A stretch of DNA of 64,000 nucleotides from an uncultured Duncaniella sp. (GCA_910577335.1 CAJTMJ010000006.1:1-64000), one strand, 5' to 3'. Counted from the stretch's first letter, positions 33,329 to 43,137 are shown. Notes: generated from the sequence alone by a model not told the origin. Translations and numbers: made by a program.

Positions 33329-34649
33329 TAAAGGCTTTCTATCGGTGATATATCATCCGGCAGTGGTGTGGCTTCTGCGTGTGATCGTGGGTGCCACATT
33401 CGTTGTGTCCGGTTTTGTCAAAAGCGTTGACCCGTGGGGCAGCGTGATAAAGATAGGGGAGTATCTTGCGGTATGGGGATGGGATGTGCCTTCGGCATTG
33501 GTGACATTCGGCGCATTCATGCTTGGAGGTGTGGAATTTGTTTTCGGCATGTTGCTCGTGCTGGGATGTTATCGCAGGGTTTCAGTATGGATACTGCTGG
33601 CTATGATGTGTTTCATGCTGCCGTTGACACTATACATAATGATAGCCAATCCGGTTGCTGATTGCGGTTGCTTCGGTGATTTTATCATCCTGTCGAATAC
33701 TGCCACATTCGTTAAGAATGTATTCATAACATTGTTCCTTGCGTATCTGTTCCTGTTTAATGTCAGGGTGTCGGGGCTTTTTATACCCTACGTGCAATGG
33801 ATAGTGGGAGGAATATTGTCGTTCTACATATTGGCAGTCGCATTTTACAGTTACAATGTGCAGCCGATAATCGATTTCCGAAGATTCGCCCCCGAAACAA
33901 GATTAATAAATACTTCCGAGGATGAAGATGAGGAGGGCGAAGAGGCTGTATTTGAATATATCTATGAGCGTGACGGGGAGAAACGTGCTTTTATGATTGA
34001 CGAACTCCCTGATTCGACATGGACATTTGTTGACAGACATCTTGTGAACGGTTCAACAGAGGTTTCGGACGGCTTCACTATAATTGAGGACGGTGAGGAT
34101 ATCGCACCTGATGTCATAGCTGAGGATGGGGAACAATTCATAGTCACTATTCCCGATATCAGTAAGGTGGACCTTTCATACACATATCTTATCAATGAGC
34201 TTAATGATTTTATCATGGAGCGAGGCGGCTCTCTGATAGCATTGGTCAACAGCGATGAGAGGGGTATAGAATGGTGGAAAGATATTTCCATGGCGTCATA
34301 TCCGATTTATAATACCGAGCCTACACTCATAAAAGAACTTGCGAGAGGCAATGCAGCATTAGTCTATCTGAAAGACGGAGTGGTGAAATGGAAGCGCACA
34401 TTGTCTTCCATAAGCTATTCCTATGTTACCGAGACTCCGGCGTCAGAACTTATTGACAATCTGGAGCCACAACCGTATTTGGTGCTTGAGTCGTTTACCA
34501 TCGTGGCAGGAATTGTCCTGTTTGTCATATTTTTCTTTGACAGAAGCGGAAAACTTGTGGCATGGCTCATAAGAAGGCAAAAAAAAAAACGACAGATGGC
34601 TAAAAATGCGGCTTCGGGAGATGATGCCGATAGTATGCCGGAAAACTAA
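33315..34649 (+). CDS. DoxX/MauE-type membrane protein
   Basis: 444 residues. Four N-terminal membrane helices (about 10-150) carry the DoxX/MauE signature and a CGCFGD motif at about 115-120, a possible redox-active Cys pair. An acidic linker (NTSEDEDEEGEEAVFEY) leads to a soluble domain (about 215-385), then a further helix (VLESFTIVAGIVLFVIFFF) and a basic tail. MauE relatives take part in thiol redox chemistry at the membrane. With DUF1599 it forms a pair widespread in Bacteroidales. The substrate is unknown. Confidence 0.78.
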   Translation: MSTDNKGFLSVIYHPAVVWLLRVIVGATFVVSGFVKSVDPWGSVIKIGEYLAVWGWDVPSALVTFGAFMLGGVEFVFGMLLVLGCYRRVSVWILLAMMCFMLPLTLYIMIANPVADCGCFGDFIILSNTATFVKNVFITLFLAYLFLFNVRVSGLFIPYVQWIVGGILSFYILAVAFYSYNVQPIIDFRRFAPETRLINTSEDEDEEGEEAVFEYIYERDGEKRAFMIDELPDSTWTFVDRHLVNGSTEVSDGFTIIEDGEDIAPDVIAEDGEQFIVTIPDISKVDLSYTYLINELNDFIMERGGSLIALVNSDERGIEWWKDISMASYPIYNTEPTLIKELARGNAALVYLKDGVVKWKRTLSSISYSYVTETPASELIDNLEPQPYLVLESFTIVAGIVLFVIFFFDRSGKLVAWLIRRQKKKRQMAKNAASGDDADSMPEN

Positions 34650-34660
34650 ACTCCAAGCGA

Positions 34661-34697
34661 ATGCGGATTGTTATAAATTTGATAATTCGCATTTTTC
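34661..34697 (+). terminator. Terminator after the DoxX-type gene
   Basis: ATGCG.ATT.TTAT (34661-34674) pairs with ATAAT.CGCAT (34682-34692), followed by TTTTT. Confidence 0.6.
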
Positions 34698-34716
34698 ATT
34701 TTCGAAATGAATAGCT

Positions 34717-35064
34717 ATGGAGATTAAGATAAAAAGAGCATACGAACCATCGTCGTCTGATGATGGTTACAGAGTGTATATTGACCGTCTATGGCCCAGA
34801 GGATTGTCGCACGAGACATTCCATTATGACATTTGGGATAAGGAGATAGCTCCTTCAACTGAACTTCGTGAATGGTTTCATGCCGACCCTGACGCAAGAT
34901 GGACGGAATTTGAAAATAAATATGCCGATGAGTTGAAATCAAATCCGGCTTTCGGGGATTTGAAGCGGCAACTGGCAGGGAAACCTGTGGTGACGCTGCT
35001 GTATTCATCGCATGACAGCGAGCATAATAATGCCGTTGTGCTTGAAAAATTATTGAAAGAATGA
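34717..35064 (+). CDS. DUF488 family protein
   Basis: 115 residues, the compact DUF488 form: IKRAYEPSSSDDGYRVYIDR, LWPRGLSHE, KEIAPSTELREWFHADP, and VVTLLYSSHDSEHNNAVVL. The family is conserved but biochemically uncharacterised. Its TGA overlaps the following ATG by 4 nt, so it is translated with the EFR1 ferredoxin. That coupling hints at a redox or metal context (inference). Confidence 0.88.
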   Translation: MEIKIKRAYEPSSSDDGYRVYIDRLWPRGLSHETFHYDIWDKEIAPSTELREWFHADPDARWTEFENKYADELKSNPAFGDLKRQLAGKPVVTLLYSSHDSEHNNAVVLEKLLKE

Positions 35065-35825
35065 CCATATTTTATTTCACATCCACGGGCAACTCTATTC
35101 AAGTAGCACGAAGCTTTAGCGGTGAACTTGTGAGTATACCGGCAGTGCTTAAAGGTGCTAAACGATACTGGAAAGATGACGTGATAGGAATAGTCACCCC
35201 CACATATTTCGGGGCGCCACCAAAACCTGTCATGGAGTTTATCAAGGATGTGAAGTTGGAATCGGAATATCTGTTCTATGTGTTGACTTGTGGCAATACT
35301 CCTGCTAGGGCATACGACATCATTCTTGACCTCGCATCGGAAGTCGGGCTAAGGTTTGATTATATAAACTCGATTAAGATGGTGGATAATTATTTCCCAT
35401 ATTTCAATGTGAAATCGCAGGTCGAGACTCTTCCGTCAAAACATGTGGATGAGAATTTGAACCGGATTATCCAAGATGTGAAGTGTCGGAGACAGTTTAT
35501 CGCCAAGAGTGACTGGTATGGCAAGATAGCCGGTTGGTATATGTCCATATTCCCTTTGTCGCCCAAAGCATATAAGAACTTTTATCTGATTGAGGAAAAA
35601 TGTGATCATTGCCGCATCTGTGAAAAGGTCTGTCCCATCGGCAATATAGTCATGTCGGAGAGTTTGACTCCGATTATTCGTTCGAAATGTCTCACCTGTG
35701 GAGCATGTTATCATAATTGTCCGTCAGGTGCGATACATTACAAAGGTGAGAAGTCCGATTACCGCTATAGAAATGCCGATGTGTCGTTGACTGATATAAT
35801 TAAGGCTAATGATTCGGTGGTTTGA
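35061..35825 (+). CDS. EFR1-family ferredoxin/flavodoxin fusion
   Basis: 254 residues, cytoplasmic. The N-terminal half is flavodoxin-like (FYFTSTGNSIQVARSF, the FMN phosphate loop; GIVTPTYFGAPP). The C-terminal part has two [4Fe-4S] motifs, CDHCRICEKVCP and CLTCGACYHNCP. Such proteins shuttle low-potential electrons between flavin and iron-sulfur partners. Coupled to DUF488; nhaA follows after 45 bp. Confidence 0.9.
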   Translation: MTIFYFTSTGNSIQVARSFSGELVSIPAVLKGAKRYWKDDVIGIVTPTYFGAPPKPVMEFIKDVKLESEYLFYVLTCGNTPARAYDIILDLASEVGLRFDYINSIKMVDNYFPYFNVKSQVETLPSKHVDENLNRIIQDVKCRRQFIAKSDWYGKIAGWYMSIFPLSPKAYKNFYLIEEKCDHCRICEKVCPIGNIVMSESLTPIIRSKCLTCGACYHNCPSGAIHYKGEKSDYRYRNADVSLTDIIKANDSVV

Positions 35826-35869
35826 ATTGTAAAATACATATAACACATTTTTAAGTTTAAGATACTATT

Positions 35870-37303
35870 ATGGCACACGTTTCAGAGATTGACGATAAAA
35901 TGTCAGGCATACCTAAGGTACATCATGCGTTTTTTTCTGCCCGACAGACATTAAAAAGATATGCTACCGGAGGTAATGTGCTGATTTTTGCGACAGTGTT
36001 AGCATTGATAGTCGCCAATATACCGGGAATCAACACTATGTATAATGATTTCTGGAATCAAGAAATGAGATTGCAGATCGGTGATTTCAATGTGCTTTCA
36101 CATGCAGGACATCCGATGACTGTCTTACAGTTCATAAACGATGCCCTAATGGCGATATTTTTCTTTACCATCGGGCTTGAAATCAAGCGAGAGGTATTGG
36201 TGGGCGAATTGTCCTCGTTCCGGCAGGCATTGCTACCTGTGATGGGAGCTATCGGTGGCATGGTGTTCCCGGTAGGACTGTATCTGCTGTTGTCGGCAGG
36301 GACCGATTATATTGACGGTGCTGCGATACCGATGGCGACTGATATTGCCTTTTCATTGGGTGTGCTTGCCATACTCGGCAGCCGTGTGCCGGTGTCACTG
36401 AAGATATTCCTTACCACGTTGGCTGTGGTCGATGATATAGGCGGTATCATTGTCATTGCTGCGTTCTACTCGTCGCATATAGAGCTTACATTTATCGGAT
36501 ATGCCGCTATTGGACTTGCCATTCTTATTTTGGGCGCATACATGAAAGTTCAGACGAAGATGTTTTATTTTATAGTAGGCGGTGTGGTATGGTTCTTGGT
36601 TTTGAACTCCGGTATTCATCCGACAATAGCAGGTGTGTTGGTGGCATTCTGCATACCCTCTGTGCCTGTTTATGCGCCAAAGAAGTATATCAAGACTATA
36701 CGGCGTACCATACGTAATTTCAATGAGGAGGATGACGTGGTGCTGTCGCAGCGCACCATACTCAGCCATGAGCAGATGGACTGGTTGAAGAAGATAGAAA
36801 GCGCTTCCGACAAAGTTATCTCACCTCTTCAGGATTTGGAGGACTCGTTGCATCCGGTCACGATTTATCTGATAATACCTATTTTCGCATTCGCTAATGC
36901 AGGGATATTCCTTCTTGACATCGATCCTGTGACGATAGTGGAGGGGATAAGCCTTGCCATCATCATAGGTTTGGTCATAGGCAAGTTCTTAGGTATATTT
37001 TTATTTTCATGGATCACGGTTAAGCTCCATCTTGCTCCGATGCCTGAACATTCCGACTGGAAGATGATAGCGGCTATCTCTATGCTTGGCGGTATCGGAT
37101 TCACCGTCTCGTTGTTTATCGCTAACCTGTCGTTTGGCGATATGGGTGAATCAGGGTTGGAGCTGCTTAACAATGCTAAGATAGGCATTGTGGTAGGTTC
37201 ATTCCTTTCAGGTCTGATAGGCTACCTGATGTTGAACCGTTATCTTCCGAAGTCAAACACTGACATGGATGATGACGACGAACTTGAAAATGAAAATAGC
37301 TGA
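35870..37303 (+). CDS. nhaA: Na+/H+ antiporter NhaA
   Basis: 477 residues, about 12 membrane helices. The ion-binding acids are in TTLAVVDDIGGIIVIA, and PMATDIAFSLGVLAILG, the DALMAIFFFTIGLEIKRE helix and GGIGFTVSLFIANL are family hallmarks. It is longer than the E. coli protein (388) because of a cytoplasmic loop near 265-320 (VVLSQRTILSHEQMDWLKKI) and an acidic tail. It exchanges Na+ for protons at the inner membrane, for pH and salt homeostasis. Confidence 0.95.
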   Translation: MAHVSEIDDKMSGIPKVHHAFFSARQTLKRYATGGNVLIFATVLALIVANIPGINTMYNDFWNQEMRLQIGDFNVLSHAGHPMTVLQFINDALMAIFFFTIGLEIKREVLVGELSSFRQALLPVMGAIGGMVFPVGLYLLLSAGTDYIDGAAIPMATDIAFSLGVLAILGSRVPVSLKIFLTTLAVVDDIGGIIVIAAFYSSHIELTFIGYAAIGLAILILGAYMKVQTKMFYFIVGGVVWFLVLNSGIHPTIAGVLVAFCIPSVPVYAPKKYIKTIRRTIRNFNEEDDVVLSQRTILSHEQMDWLKKIESASDKVISPLQDLEDSLHPVTIYLIIPIFAFANAGIFLLDIDPVTIVEGISLAIIIGLVIGKFLGIFLFSWITVKLHLAPMPEHSDWKMIAAISMLGGIGFTVSLFIANLSFGDMGESGLELLNNAKIGIVVGSFLSGLIGYLMLNRYLPKSNTDMDDDDELENENS

Positions 37304-37424
37304 GGCATTGATGATATATGACAGAAAAACGTGAATCGTACGCTTAAAAAGAATATTGCCAATAATATGGATATTTTGAAGAAAATATGCTAATGATTAT
37401 GTTGGTATTAAAGAAATATTTCAT

Positions 37425-37432
37425 TAATTTTG
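37425..37432 (+). promoter_or_regulatory. -7 element TAATTTTG for pgk
   Basis: A TAnnTTTG match 47 bp before the pgk ATG. Confidence 0.6.
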
Positions 37433-37479
37433 CATCCGTATTATTGAAAAACAATAGAATACTTTAAATAACATCATCA

Positions 37480-38736
37480 ATGACTATCGACCAGTACAAT
37501 TTCAACGGCAAAAAGGCCATTGTCCGTGTGGATTTCAATGTTCCCTTGGACGAAAACGGTAAAATTACAGATGATACTCGTATCCGTGGTGCGCTCCCGA
37601 CTCTTAAGAAGATTCTCGCTGACGGCGGAAGCCTCATTATCATGAGCCACATGGGTAAACCTAAAGGCAAAGTTAATCCCAAGCTCTCTTTGAGCCAGAT
37701 TAAGGATACCGTTGGCAAATATCTCAACACAGAAGTTGAATTTGCTGAAGATTGCGCTAAGGCTGCCGAGCAGGCTAAGAATCTGAAGCCCGGTGGTGTG
37801 TTACTCCTTGAAAACCTCCGTTTCCATCCTGAAGAGGAAGGTAAGCCTGTTGGTATCGACAAGGAGGATCCCGCTTACGACGCAGCTAAGAAGGAGATGA
37901 AAGAACGTCAGAAAGAATTTGCAAAGACTCTCGCAAGCTACGCTGACGTATATGTAAATGACGCTTTCGGTACAGCTCACCGTCGTCACGCTTCCACAGC
38001 TGTTATAGCTGACTATTTTGATCAGGATGACAAGATGCTCGGTTACCTCATGGAAAAAGAGGTTAAGGCTGTTGACAACATCCTCTCTGACATCAAGCGT
38101 CCTTTCACCGCTATCATGGGTGGTTCTAAGGTGTCAACCAAGATCGGTATTATCGAGAACCTCATGGATAAGGTTGACAATCTCATCCTCTGCGGTGGTA
38201 TGACCTATACATTCGCAAAGGCTCAGGGCGGTAACGTTGGTAAGTCAATCTGCGAGAACGACAAGCTCGACCTCGCTCTTGACATCATCAAGAAAGCAAA
38301 AGAAAAAGGTGTTAACCTCGTGCTTGGTACTGACTGTGTAGCTGCTGACGATTTCAGCAACGATGCTAATACTATGGTAGTATCATGCATGGATATACCT
38401 GCTGAATGGGAAGGTCTCGATGCAGGTCCCGAGACTCGCAAGGCTTTCGCTAACGCTATCAAGGATGCTAAGACAATCCTTTGGAACGGTCCCGCAGGTG
38501 TGTTTGAATTCGATAACTTCACAGCAGGTTCACGTGCTATTGCCGACGCAATCGTAGAAGCTACTGAAAAGGGTGCGTTCTCACTCGTAGGTGGTGGTGA
38601 CTCTGTGGCTTGTATCAACAAGTTCGGTCTTGCCGACAAGGTAAGCTACGTATCAACAGGTGGTGGTGCCCTCCTCGAAGCAATCGAAGGCAAAGAACTC
38701 CCCGGCATCGCAGCCATCCGCGGTTCAAAGAAATAA
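37480..38736 (+). CDS. pgk: Phosphoglycerate kinase
   Basis: 418 residues. Glycolytic ATP-forming step from 1,3-bisphosphoglycerate. The start region KKAIVRVDFNVPLDE, the substrate loops ILMSHMGKPKG (here LIIMSHMGKPKG), VNDAFGTAHRRHAS and AIMGGSKVSTKI, and the nucleotide loop LVGGGDSVACINKFG are all intact. A 30-residue insertion with many Lys and Glu lies at about 122-152. Codon use is strongly biased, as for a highly expressed gene. Monocistronic. Confidence 0.97.
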   Translation: MTIDQYNFNGKKAIVRVDFNVPLDENGKITDDTRIRGALPTLKKILADGGSLIIMSHMGKPKGKVNPKLSLSQIKDTVGKYLNTEVEFAEDCAKAAEQAKNLKPGGVLLLENLRFHPEEEGKPVGIDKEDPAYDAAKKEMKERQKEFAKTLASYADVYVNDAFGTAHRRHASTAVIADYFDQDDKMLGYLMEKEVKAVDNILSDIKRPFTAIMGGSKVSTKIGIIENLMDKVDNLILCGGMTYTFAKAQGGNVGKSICENDKLDLALDIIKKAKEKGVNLVLGTDCVAADDFSNDANTMVVSCMDIPAEWEGLDAGPETRKAFANAIKDAKTILWNGPAGVFEFDNFTAGSRAIADAIVEATEKGAFSLVGGGDSVACINKFGLADKVSYVSTGGGALLEAIEGKELPGIAAIRGSKK

Positions 38737-39104
38737 TCGATAAATATCGGAATACAAATTGATATCTGGAAATACAATCCAAATGATATCAGAGAATACA
38801 AATAACAAAGTGACATCAGAATCCTGAGCATCACTACAGTATTCCTCCAACAACCTACACCCTCCATAGCTCAATTCAGCTACGGAGGGTGTAATGTTGT
38901 GTATATAAAACAGTTCATAGGTTTATTAAATCCCGGTAATCATGTCTAATGTGTATAACAGGATTAGTGAGATTGCCCGTTAATTCTAAGATATGAATAA
39001 TGTTATTTATGCGATTTTTAGAAACTTTATTTGTAAATTTGAGGTTATTAATTTTAGGTATGTGCGTGATTACGTGGTATATTTTGTGATTACGTGGAAT
39101 ATTT
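38737..39104. other. 368-bp intergenic region with pgk hairpin and a 20-bp tandem repeat
   Basis: AT-rich, no gene visible. It holds the hairpin at 38857-38892 and, at its end, a two-copy 20-bp repeat (39066-39105). Nothing else stands out. Confidence 0.6.
38857..38892 (+). terminator. Hairpin downstream of pgk
   Basis: ACACCCTCC-A-TAGCT (38857-38871) pairs with AGCTA-C-GGAGGGTGT (38878-38892), one mismatch. No T run follows, so termination may be weak or the stem may protect the mRNA. Confidence 0.55.
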
Positions 39105-39105
39105 A
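39066..39105 (+). repeat. Two tandem 20-bp repeats before the M48 gene
   Basis: GTGATTACGTGG occurs at 39066-39077 and 39086-39097 with an exact 20-bp period; the intervening AT-rich spacers are also similar. Two operator half-sites on almost the same DNA face is one reading. Confidence 0.6.
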
Positions 39106-40025
39106 TGGTTATGAAAACGAGATTTATTAAGATAATCATACTGGTGGGAGGCTTGATGTGGAGTTTCCCTGCCATAGCGCAGTTTGATTTTATGCGGGCT
39201 AGTGCTTTGTCAAAAGTGGCTCAGGCTGCCACCATCTCCGATGAGCAGGTTGCGGCATACGTTAAGGAATATGTTGTCTACATGGATCAGAAAAACAATG
39301 TGGCACCTCCTAACGACCCCTACGCCATACGTCTCAATAGTCTTACTTCGGGTCTTACCGATGTGGAAGGGATACCTCTGAATTTTAAGGTCTACAAGAC
39401 TAAGGAGGTGAATGCTTTTGCTTGTGCCGACGGCAGTGTGAGGGTGTTTTCATCTCTTATGGATATAATGAGTGACGATGAACTGCTTGGTGTGATAGGG
39501 CATGAAATAGGGCATGTGGCGCATCATGACTCAAAAAAAGGGTTCAAGCAGGCGTTGCTTTCATCGGCTTTGCGTGATGGACTCGCATCCGGAGGCGGGA
39601 CAGTAGCAATGTTGTCTCAATCCCAGCTTGGCGACCTTGGCGAAGCGCTTGCGAGTGCTAATTATTCCCAGAAGCAGGAAAAGGATGCTGACGACTACGG
39701 ATATGAATTTTTGCGTAGTCATGGCAAGAATCCGACCGCAATGGCTCTATCGTTTAAGAAACTTAAAGCTATCGAGGGTTCGGGCGCAGAAAACAGAGGT
39801 CCTATAAATCAGCTCTTCTCATCCCACCCCGATCTGGACGATCGTATTCAGCGTATGGAGAGCCGTGCCGCAAAGGATGGGTACACACTCTCTGCCCCTC
39901 AAGGTAACACTAAAGGGAAGACAGTGGTAAATAAAAAGAAGCGTACAAGCAATGCCGCAGTGAAATCGAACGCACGTGACCATGCGCCTGAAAACAGCGT
40001 CACCAGCCCGGAATGGACTTTCTGA
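39105..40025 (+). CDS. M48-family zinc metalloprotease
   Basis: 306 residues. The signal peptide covers about 1-26 (KTRFIKIIILVGGLMW). The zinc motif HEIGH is at 133-137, with the third-ligand region QEKDADDYGYEFL at about 192. The C-terminal 45 residues are Lys/Asn-rich and disordered. BepA/LoiP-type M48 proteases act in outer-membrane quality control in the periplasm. An internal ATG two codons later is equally possible. The promoter region has the tandem 20-bp repeat. Confidence 0.9.
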   Translation: MVMKTRFIKIIILVGGLMWSFPAIAQFDFMRASALSKVAQAATISDEQVAAYVKEYVVYMDQKNNVAPPNDPYAIRLNSLTSGLTDVEGIPLNFKVYKTKEVNAFACADGSVRVFSSLMDIMSDDELLGVIGHEIGHVAHHDSKKGFKQALLSSALRDGLASGGGTVAMLSQSQLGDLGEALASANYSQKQEKDADDYGYEFLRSHGKNPTAMALSFKKLKAIEGSGAENRGPINQLFSSHPDLDDRIQRMESRAAKDGYTLSAPQGNTKGKTVVNKKKRTSNAAVKSNARDHAPENSVTSPEWTF

Positions 40026-40067
40026 GACACTGTTCTCAATCGCTATGCCTCTGCAATCAGTATATGG

Positions 40068-41423
40068 TTATATTGCGTCTTGAATGGTATCGTCAACAGG
40101 TATGTCGGTATTCACATTTTTTGCTCCGGTGAGACCGTAGAACAGAAGATAACCGAGACATGCGGCTATGAGCCAGTATGACGCCATGTATCCGACATTT
40201 TTTGCCAAAAGTTGCTGCAACAGCGGAATCACACCGCCGCCCACAACCATGGTCATGAAAAATCCTGAAGCCTGATCGGTATATTTCCCAAGACCTTCTA
40301 CTGCGAGGTTGAAAATATTTCCCCACATCACTGATGTGCATAGTCCGCACAACACGAGCATGTATGCGCTTACTGGTACCATGGCAGTTTGTATCTCGCC
40401 GGTAACAGGGTCAACCGTGCTGTATATCTGTTCAGGGACAGGGAGAGTGATGGACGATGGGGTGCAGATGGCAAGCACCACAAGCAATATGGCTATTCCT
40501 GATACCACCATCAACTGTGTTTTAGATGACACACTGCCCGAAATGAATGATGCCAATGTCCGGCCGCAAAGCATAAGCAGCCAATAAAAAGCTACAATAG
40601 TACCTGCGATTGTCGAGGCTGCCCCCACAACTCCGGCTCCGTCAGCCCCTTGGTCGGAGAGATAGAAGTTTAGTGTGCCCGGTATGCCTACTTCTATACC
40701 TACATAGAAAAATATGCCTATCAGACCAAGAACCGTGTGTCGGAAGTTCAATGCTGAATGGGTGAATTTTTGTGGCGATTTGGAACCTTTGCGAAGGTTC
40801 GGTTCAGGAATGTTAACGAACGAGATAATTATGAATGAGACTATAAATACGCTTATGGCAATCCAAAGCAACGGTTCGACAGCTCTCATTGTTGTCTCCT
40901 TTGAGAGTTCGCCTACAAGCACACCTACGAAAAATGGTGTCATGGTGCCTGAGAGTGAATTTACGGCACCACCGGTCTGAATAAGTTGATTCCCTTTATT
41001 ACCGCCGTTGCCGAGATAATTCAGCATCGGGTTTACAACGGTGTTTAACATACACACCGAGAGTCCGCATACGAACGCACCGATAAGGTATGTTATAAAA
41101 CTTCCATCGCCAAGCACGCTCGATAGCCATTGCACAAAAAGCCCTGCCACACCTATAGCCATAGCCCAAAGAGCGGTCTTTTTATAACCTATTTTCTGAA
41201 GAAGCTTCCCGGCTGGTATACCCATGAACAGATATGCTAAAAAGTTCATCATATTACCCATCATGCCGAGAAATGAGTTGCCCTCATTCTGATAACCCCA
41301 GATTGTGCCAATCGGGGCGGCAAGATTTGTTACAAATGCTATCATTGCGAAGAGGAAAAACATTGCTATGATAGCGACGATGCGTACCTTTGGTGATGAC
41401 ACCACAGTTGTTTGGTTTGACAT
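40068..41423 (-). CDS. Sugar MFS transporter (FucP/glucose-galactose type)
   Basis: 451 residues, 12 membrane helices. FucP-family traits: TNLAAPIGTIWGYQ near the start, FLMGIPAGKLLQKIGYKKTA (as LFMGIPAGKLLQKIGYKKT), and the late DQASGFFMTMVVGGGVIPLL helix. It imports a hexose by proton symport across the inner membrane. It follows the glucokinase gene by 34 bp, so glucose (or a close sugar) taken up is phosphorylated at once. Confidence 0.9.
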   Translation of the reverse strand: MSNQTTVVSSPKVRIVAIIAMFFLFAMIAFVTNLAAPIGTIWGYQNEGNSFLGMMGNMMNFLAYLFMGIPAGKLLQKIGYKKTALWAMAIGVAGLFVQWLSSVLGDGSFITYLIGAFVCGLSVCMLNTVVNPMLNYLGNGGNKGNQLIQTGGAVNSLSGTMTPFFVGVLVGELSKETTMRAVEPLLWIAISVFIVSFIIISFVNIPEPNLRKGSKSPQKFTHSALNFRHTVLGLIGIFFYVGIEVGIPGTLNFYLSDQGADGAGVVGAASTIAGTIVAFYWLLMLCGRTLASFISGSVSSKTQLMVVSGIAILLVVLAICTPSSITLPVPEQIYSTVDPVTGEIQTAMVPVSAYMLVLCGLCTSVMWGNIFNLAVEGLGKYTDQASGFFMTMVVGGGVIPLLQQLLAKNVGYMASYWLIAACLGYLLFYGLTGAKNVNTDIPVDDTIQDAI

Positions 41424-41457
41424 TTTATGTGATGATTAGAAATTTCTTTAAAAATGG

Positions 41458-42417
41458 TTATCTGACATTCCAGCCTACAGCGCTTGCGCCAAGCAGAGCT
41501 GCATCGGCATCCTTAAGTTCCGACATGAGTATCTTGACTTTCCCTTTCCAGAGTGAGATGACATTTTTTTCAAATGCTCTTCTGACGGGGTTGAGCAGCA
41601 GATCTCCGCTTTTTGCCAATCCTCCGAATATGACAAATGCTTCAGGGTCGGAAAATGTGGCGAAATTCGCAAGTGCCTCTCCGAGAATGGTACCGGTATA
41701 TTCAAAAATTTCCAAAGCCAATTGGTCACCTTTGATGGCAGCGTCGTATACATCCTTGGATGATATGTTTTCAATGTCAATATTGCGGAGCAGGGAATCC
41801 ATCTCCGGTTTCGTTTCAAGAAACTCACGTGCGGTCCTTGCCACTCCGGTTGCCGAACAGTATGTTTCAAGGCATCCTATGCGTCCGCATCCGCACATTC
41901 GTCCGGTGCCCGGTCGGACTATCGCGTGACCTAATTCACCGGCAAGCCCATTGTGCCCTTGCAGTAGTTTTCCGTCAGTCACTATCCCGGAGCCTACGCC
42001 TGTCCCGAGAGTTATCATTATAAAATCTTTGAATCCTCTTGTGGCTCCATACATCATTTCGCCTATGGCTGCGGCGTTGGCGTCATTGGTGACTTGTGCT
42101 GGTATCCCGAATTTTTCGCTTATCAACTGTGCTAACTTCACGGGCATTTTCCATGGCAGATTTTCAGCATATTCTATTACTCCGTCACGGTCGGCACCCG
42201 GCGCTCCGACACCGATGCCATGTATATCATTCATCGTCCCGGTTCGCTCCATCAATCCGGTGAGTCCGGTGTATAGATCGTCGAGAAATGCTTCGACATC
42301 GGAATGTTTGAGGGTTTTTATAGATGAAGAGCCGAGGATGTTGCCTCGTGCATCCACGATTCCAAACACGGTGTTAGTACCGCCTATGTCAATTCCTATA
42401 GCGTATGGTTTTCGCAT
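41458..42417 (-). CDS. ROK-family glucokinase
   Basis: 319 residues, cytoplasmic. ATP loop GIDIGGTNTVFGIVD; catalytic Asp in VTNDANAAAIGE; ATP-binding ITLGTGVGSGIV; ROK zinc motif with His and three Cys, GHAIVRPGTGRMCGCGRIGC. There is no N-terminal HTH, so it is a kinase rather than a repressor. First gene of the operon with the sugar transporter. Confidence 0.92.
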   Translation of the reverse strand: MRKPYAIGIDIGGTNTVFGIVDARGNILGSSSIKTLKHSDVEAFLDDLYTGLTGLMERTGTMNDIHGIGVGAPGADRDGVIEYAENLPWKMPVKLAQLISEKFGIPAQVTNDANAAAIGEMMYGATRGFKDFIMITLGTGVGSGIVTDGKLLQGHNGLAGELGHAIVRPGTGRMCGCGRIGCLETYCSATGVARTAREFLETKPEMDSLLRNIDIENISSKDVYDAAIKGDQLALEIFEYTGTILGEALANFATFSDPEAFVIFGGLAKSGDLLLNPVRRAFEKNVISLWKGKVKILMSELKDADAALLGASAVGWNVR

Positions 42418-42442
42418 GATATCCTGATTGGTTTTAAAGCTG

Positions 42443-42450
42443 CAAAGTTA
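42443..42450 (-). promoter_or_regulatory. -7 element TAACTTTG for the glucokinase operon
   Basis: The minus strand reads TAACTTTG 26 bp before the ATG at 42417. Confidence 0.6.
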
Positions 42451-42517
42451 ACCATATTTCTTCTTTATAGCATACGTTGTAAATGTGTTATTAAACACGG
42501 ATTTTGAAATAGGGACA

Positions 42518-42550
42518 TAAAAATAGCGAGTCCCAACGCATGAGACTCGC
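42518..42550 (-). terminator. Terminator of the DUF4890 gene
   Basis: GCGAGTC (42526-42532) pairs with GACTCGC (42544-42550), with TATTTTTATG beyond on the minus strand. Confidence 0.7.
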
Positions 42551-42585
42551 CATCATATTTATGGACTGAATTCGGATTTGTCTTG

Positions 42586-43137
42586 TTAGCTGTTAGCTGC
42601 GGGAGCTGAGGTGTTCATGTTTTCTGCACCACGGTGAGCATGTTTTCTCTTGCCGTCTTTACCCGGCTTACCTTTGCGGTCACCTTTGAATTTCATATCC
42701 TTGCCGTTCTTAAACGCTTTGGCGTGATGGTTGCCGCCATTGATATAGAAATTTTCAAGGAACATAGTGTACTGCTCAGGGGTAAGAATCACCTTAATCT
42801 CTTCGAGATATTCTTTCTTTGCATTGCGGCGGTCAGCCATCTTTGCAGAATCTCTGCGCTGCTTGTCCGCTTTGTCCGCTTTTTTCATTTCTGCACGGGC
42901 TGCGTCACGTTTAGCTTTGAGTTGCTTCATCTGATCCTTCTGAGCGTCAGAGAGGTTCAATCCATCAAAAGGACAAACTTGTTTCTGATTGCAAACCCTG
43001 TTGGCATTCCCTTTCTTACAAATTGCATTTTCCTTGTTCACAGGGCAAGTGTTGTTCTGATTGGGAGTCTGAGCTATGCTGTTTACGGTTACAAATGACA
43101 TTGCGACGAGCGCCAAACCTAAAATTTTCTTCTTCAT
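42586..43137 (-). CDS. DUF4890/Spy-like periplasmic protein
   Basis: 183 residues. The signal peptide (MKKKILGLALVAMSFVTVNS) is followed by a Cys-rich stretch with four cysteines (NTCPVNKENAICKKGNANRV), then long charged helices (DAQKDQMKQLKAKRDAARAE; TPEQYTMFLENFY). The very basic C-terminus includes HHAKAFKNGKDMKFKGDRKG. The LTPEQ-type helices recall Spy/CpxP chaperones. The Cys/His/Lys content suggests metal or phosphate binding (inference). Confidence 0.78.
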   Translation of the reverse strand: MKKKILGLALVAMSFVTVNSIAQTPNQNNTCPVNKENAICKKGNANRVCNQKQVCPFDGLNLSDAQKDQMKQLKAKRDAARAEMKKADKADKQRRDSAKMADRRNAKKEYLEEIKVILTPEQYTMFLENFYINGGNHHAKAFKNGKDMKFKGDRKGKPGKDGKRKHAHRGAENMNTSAPAANS

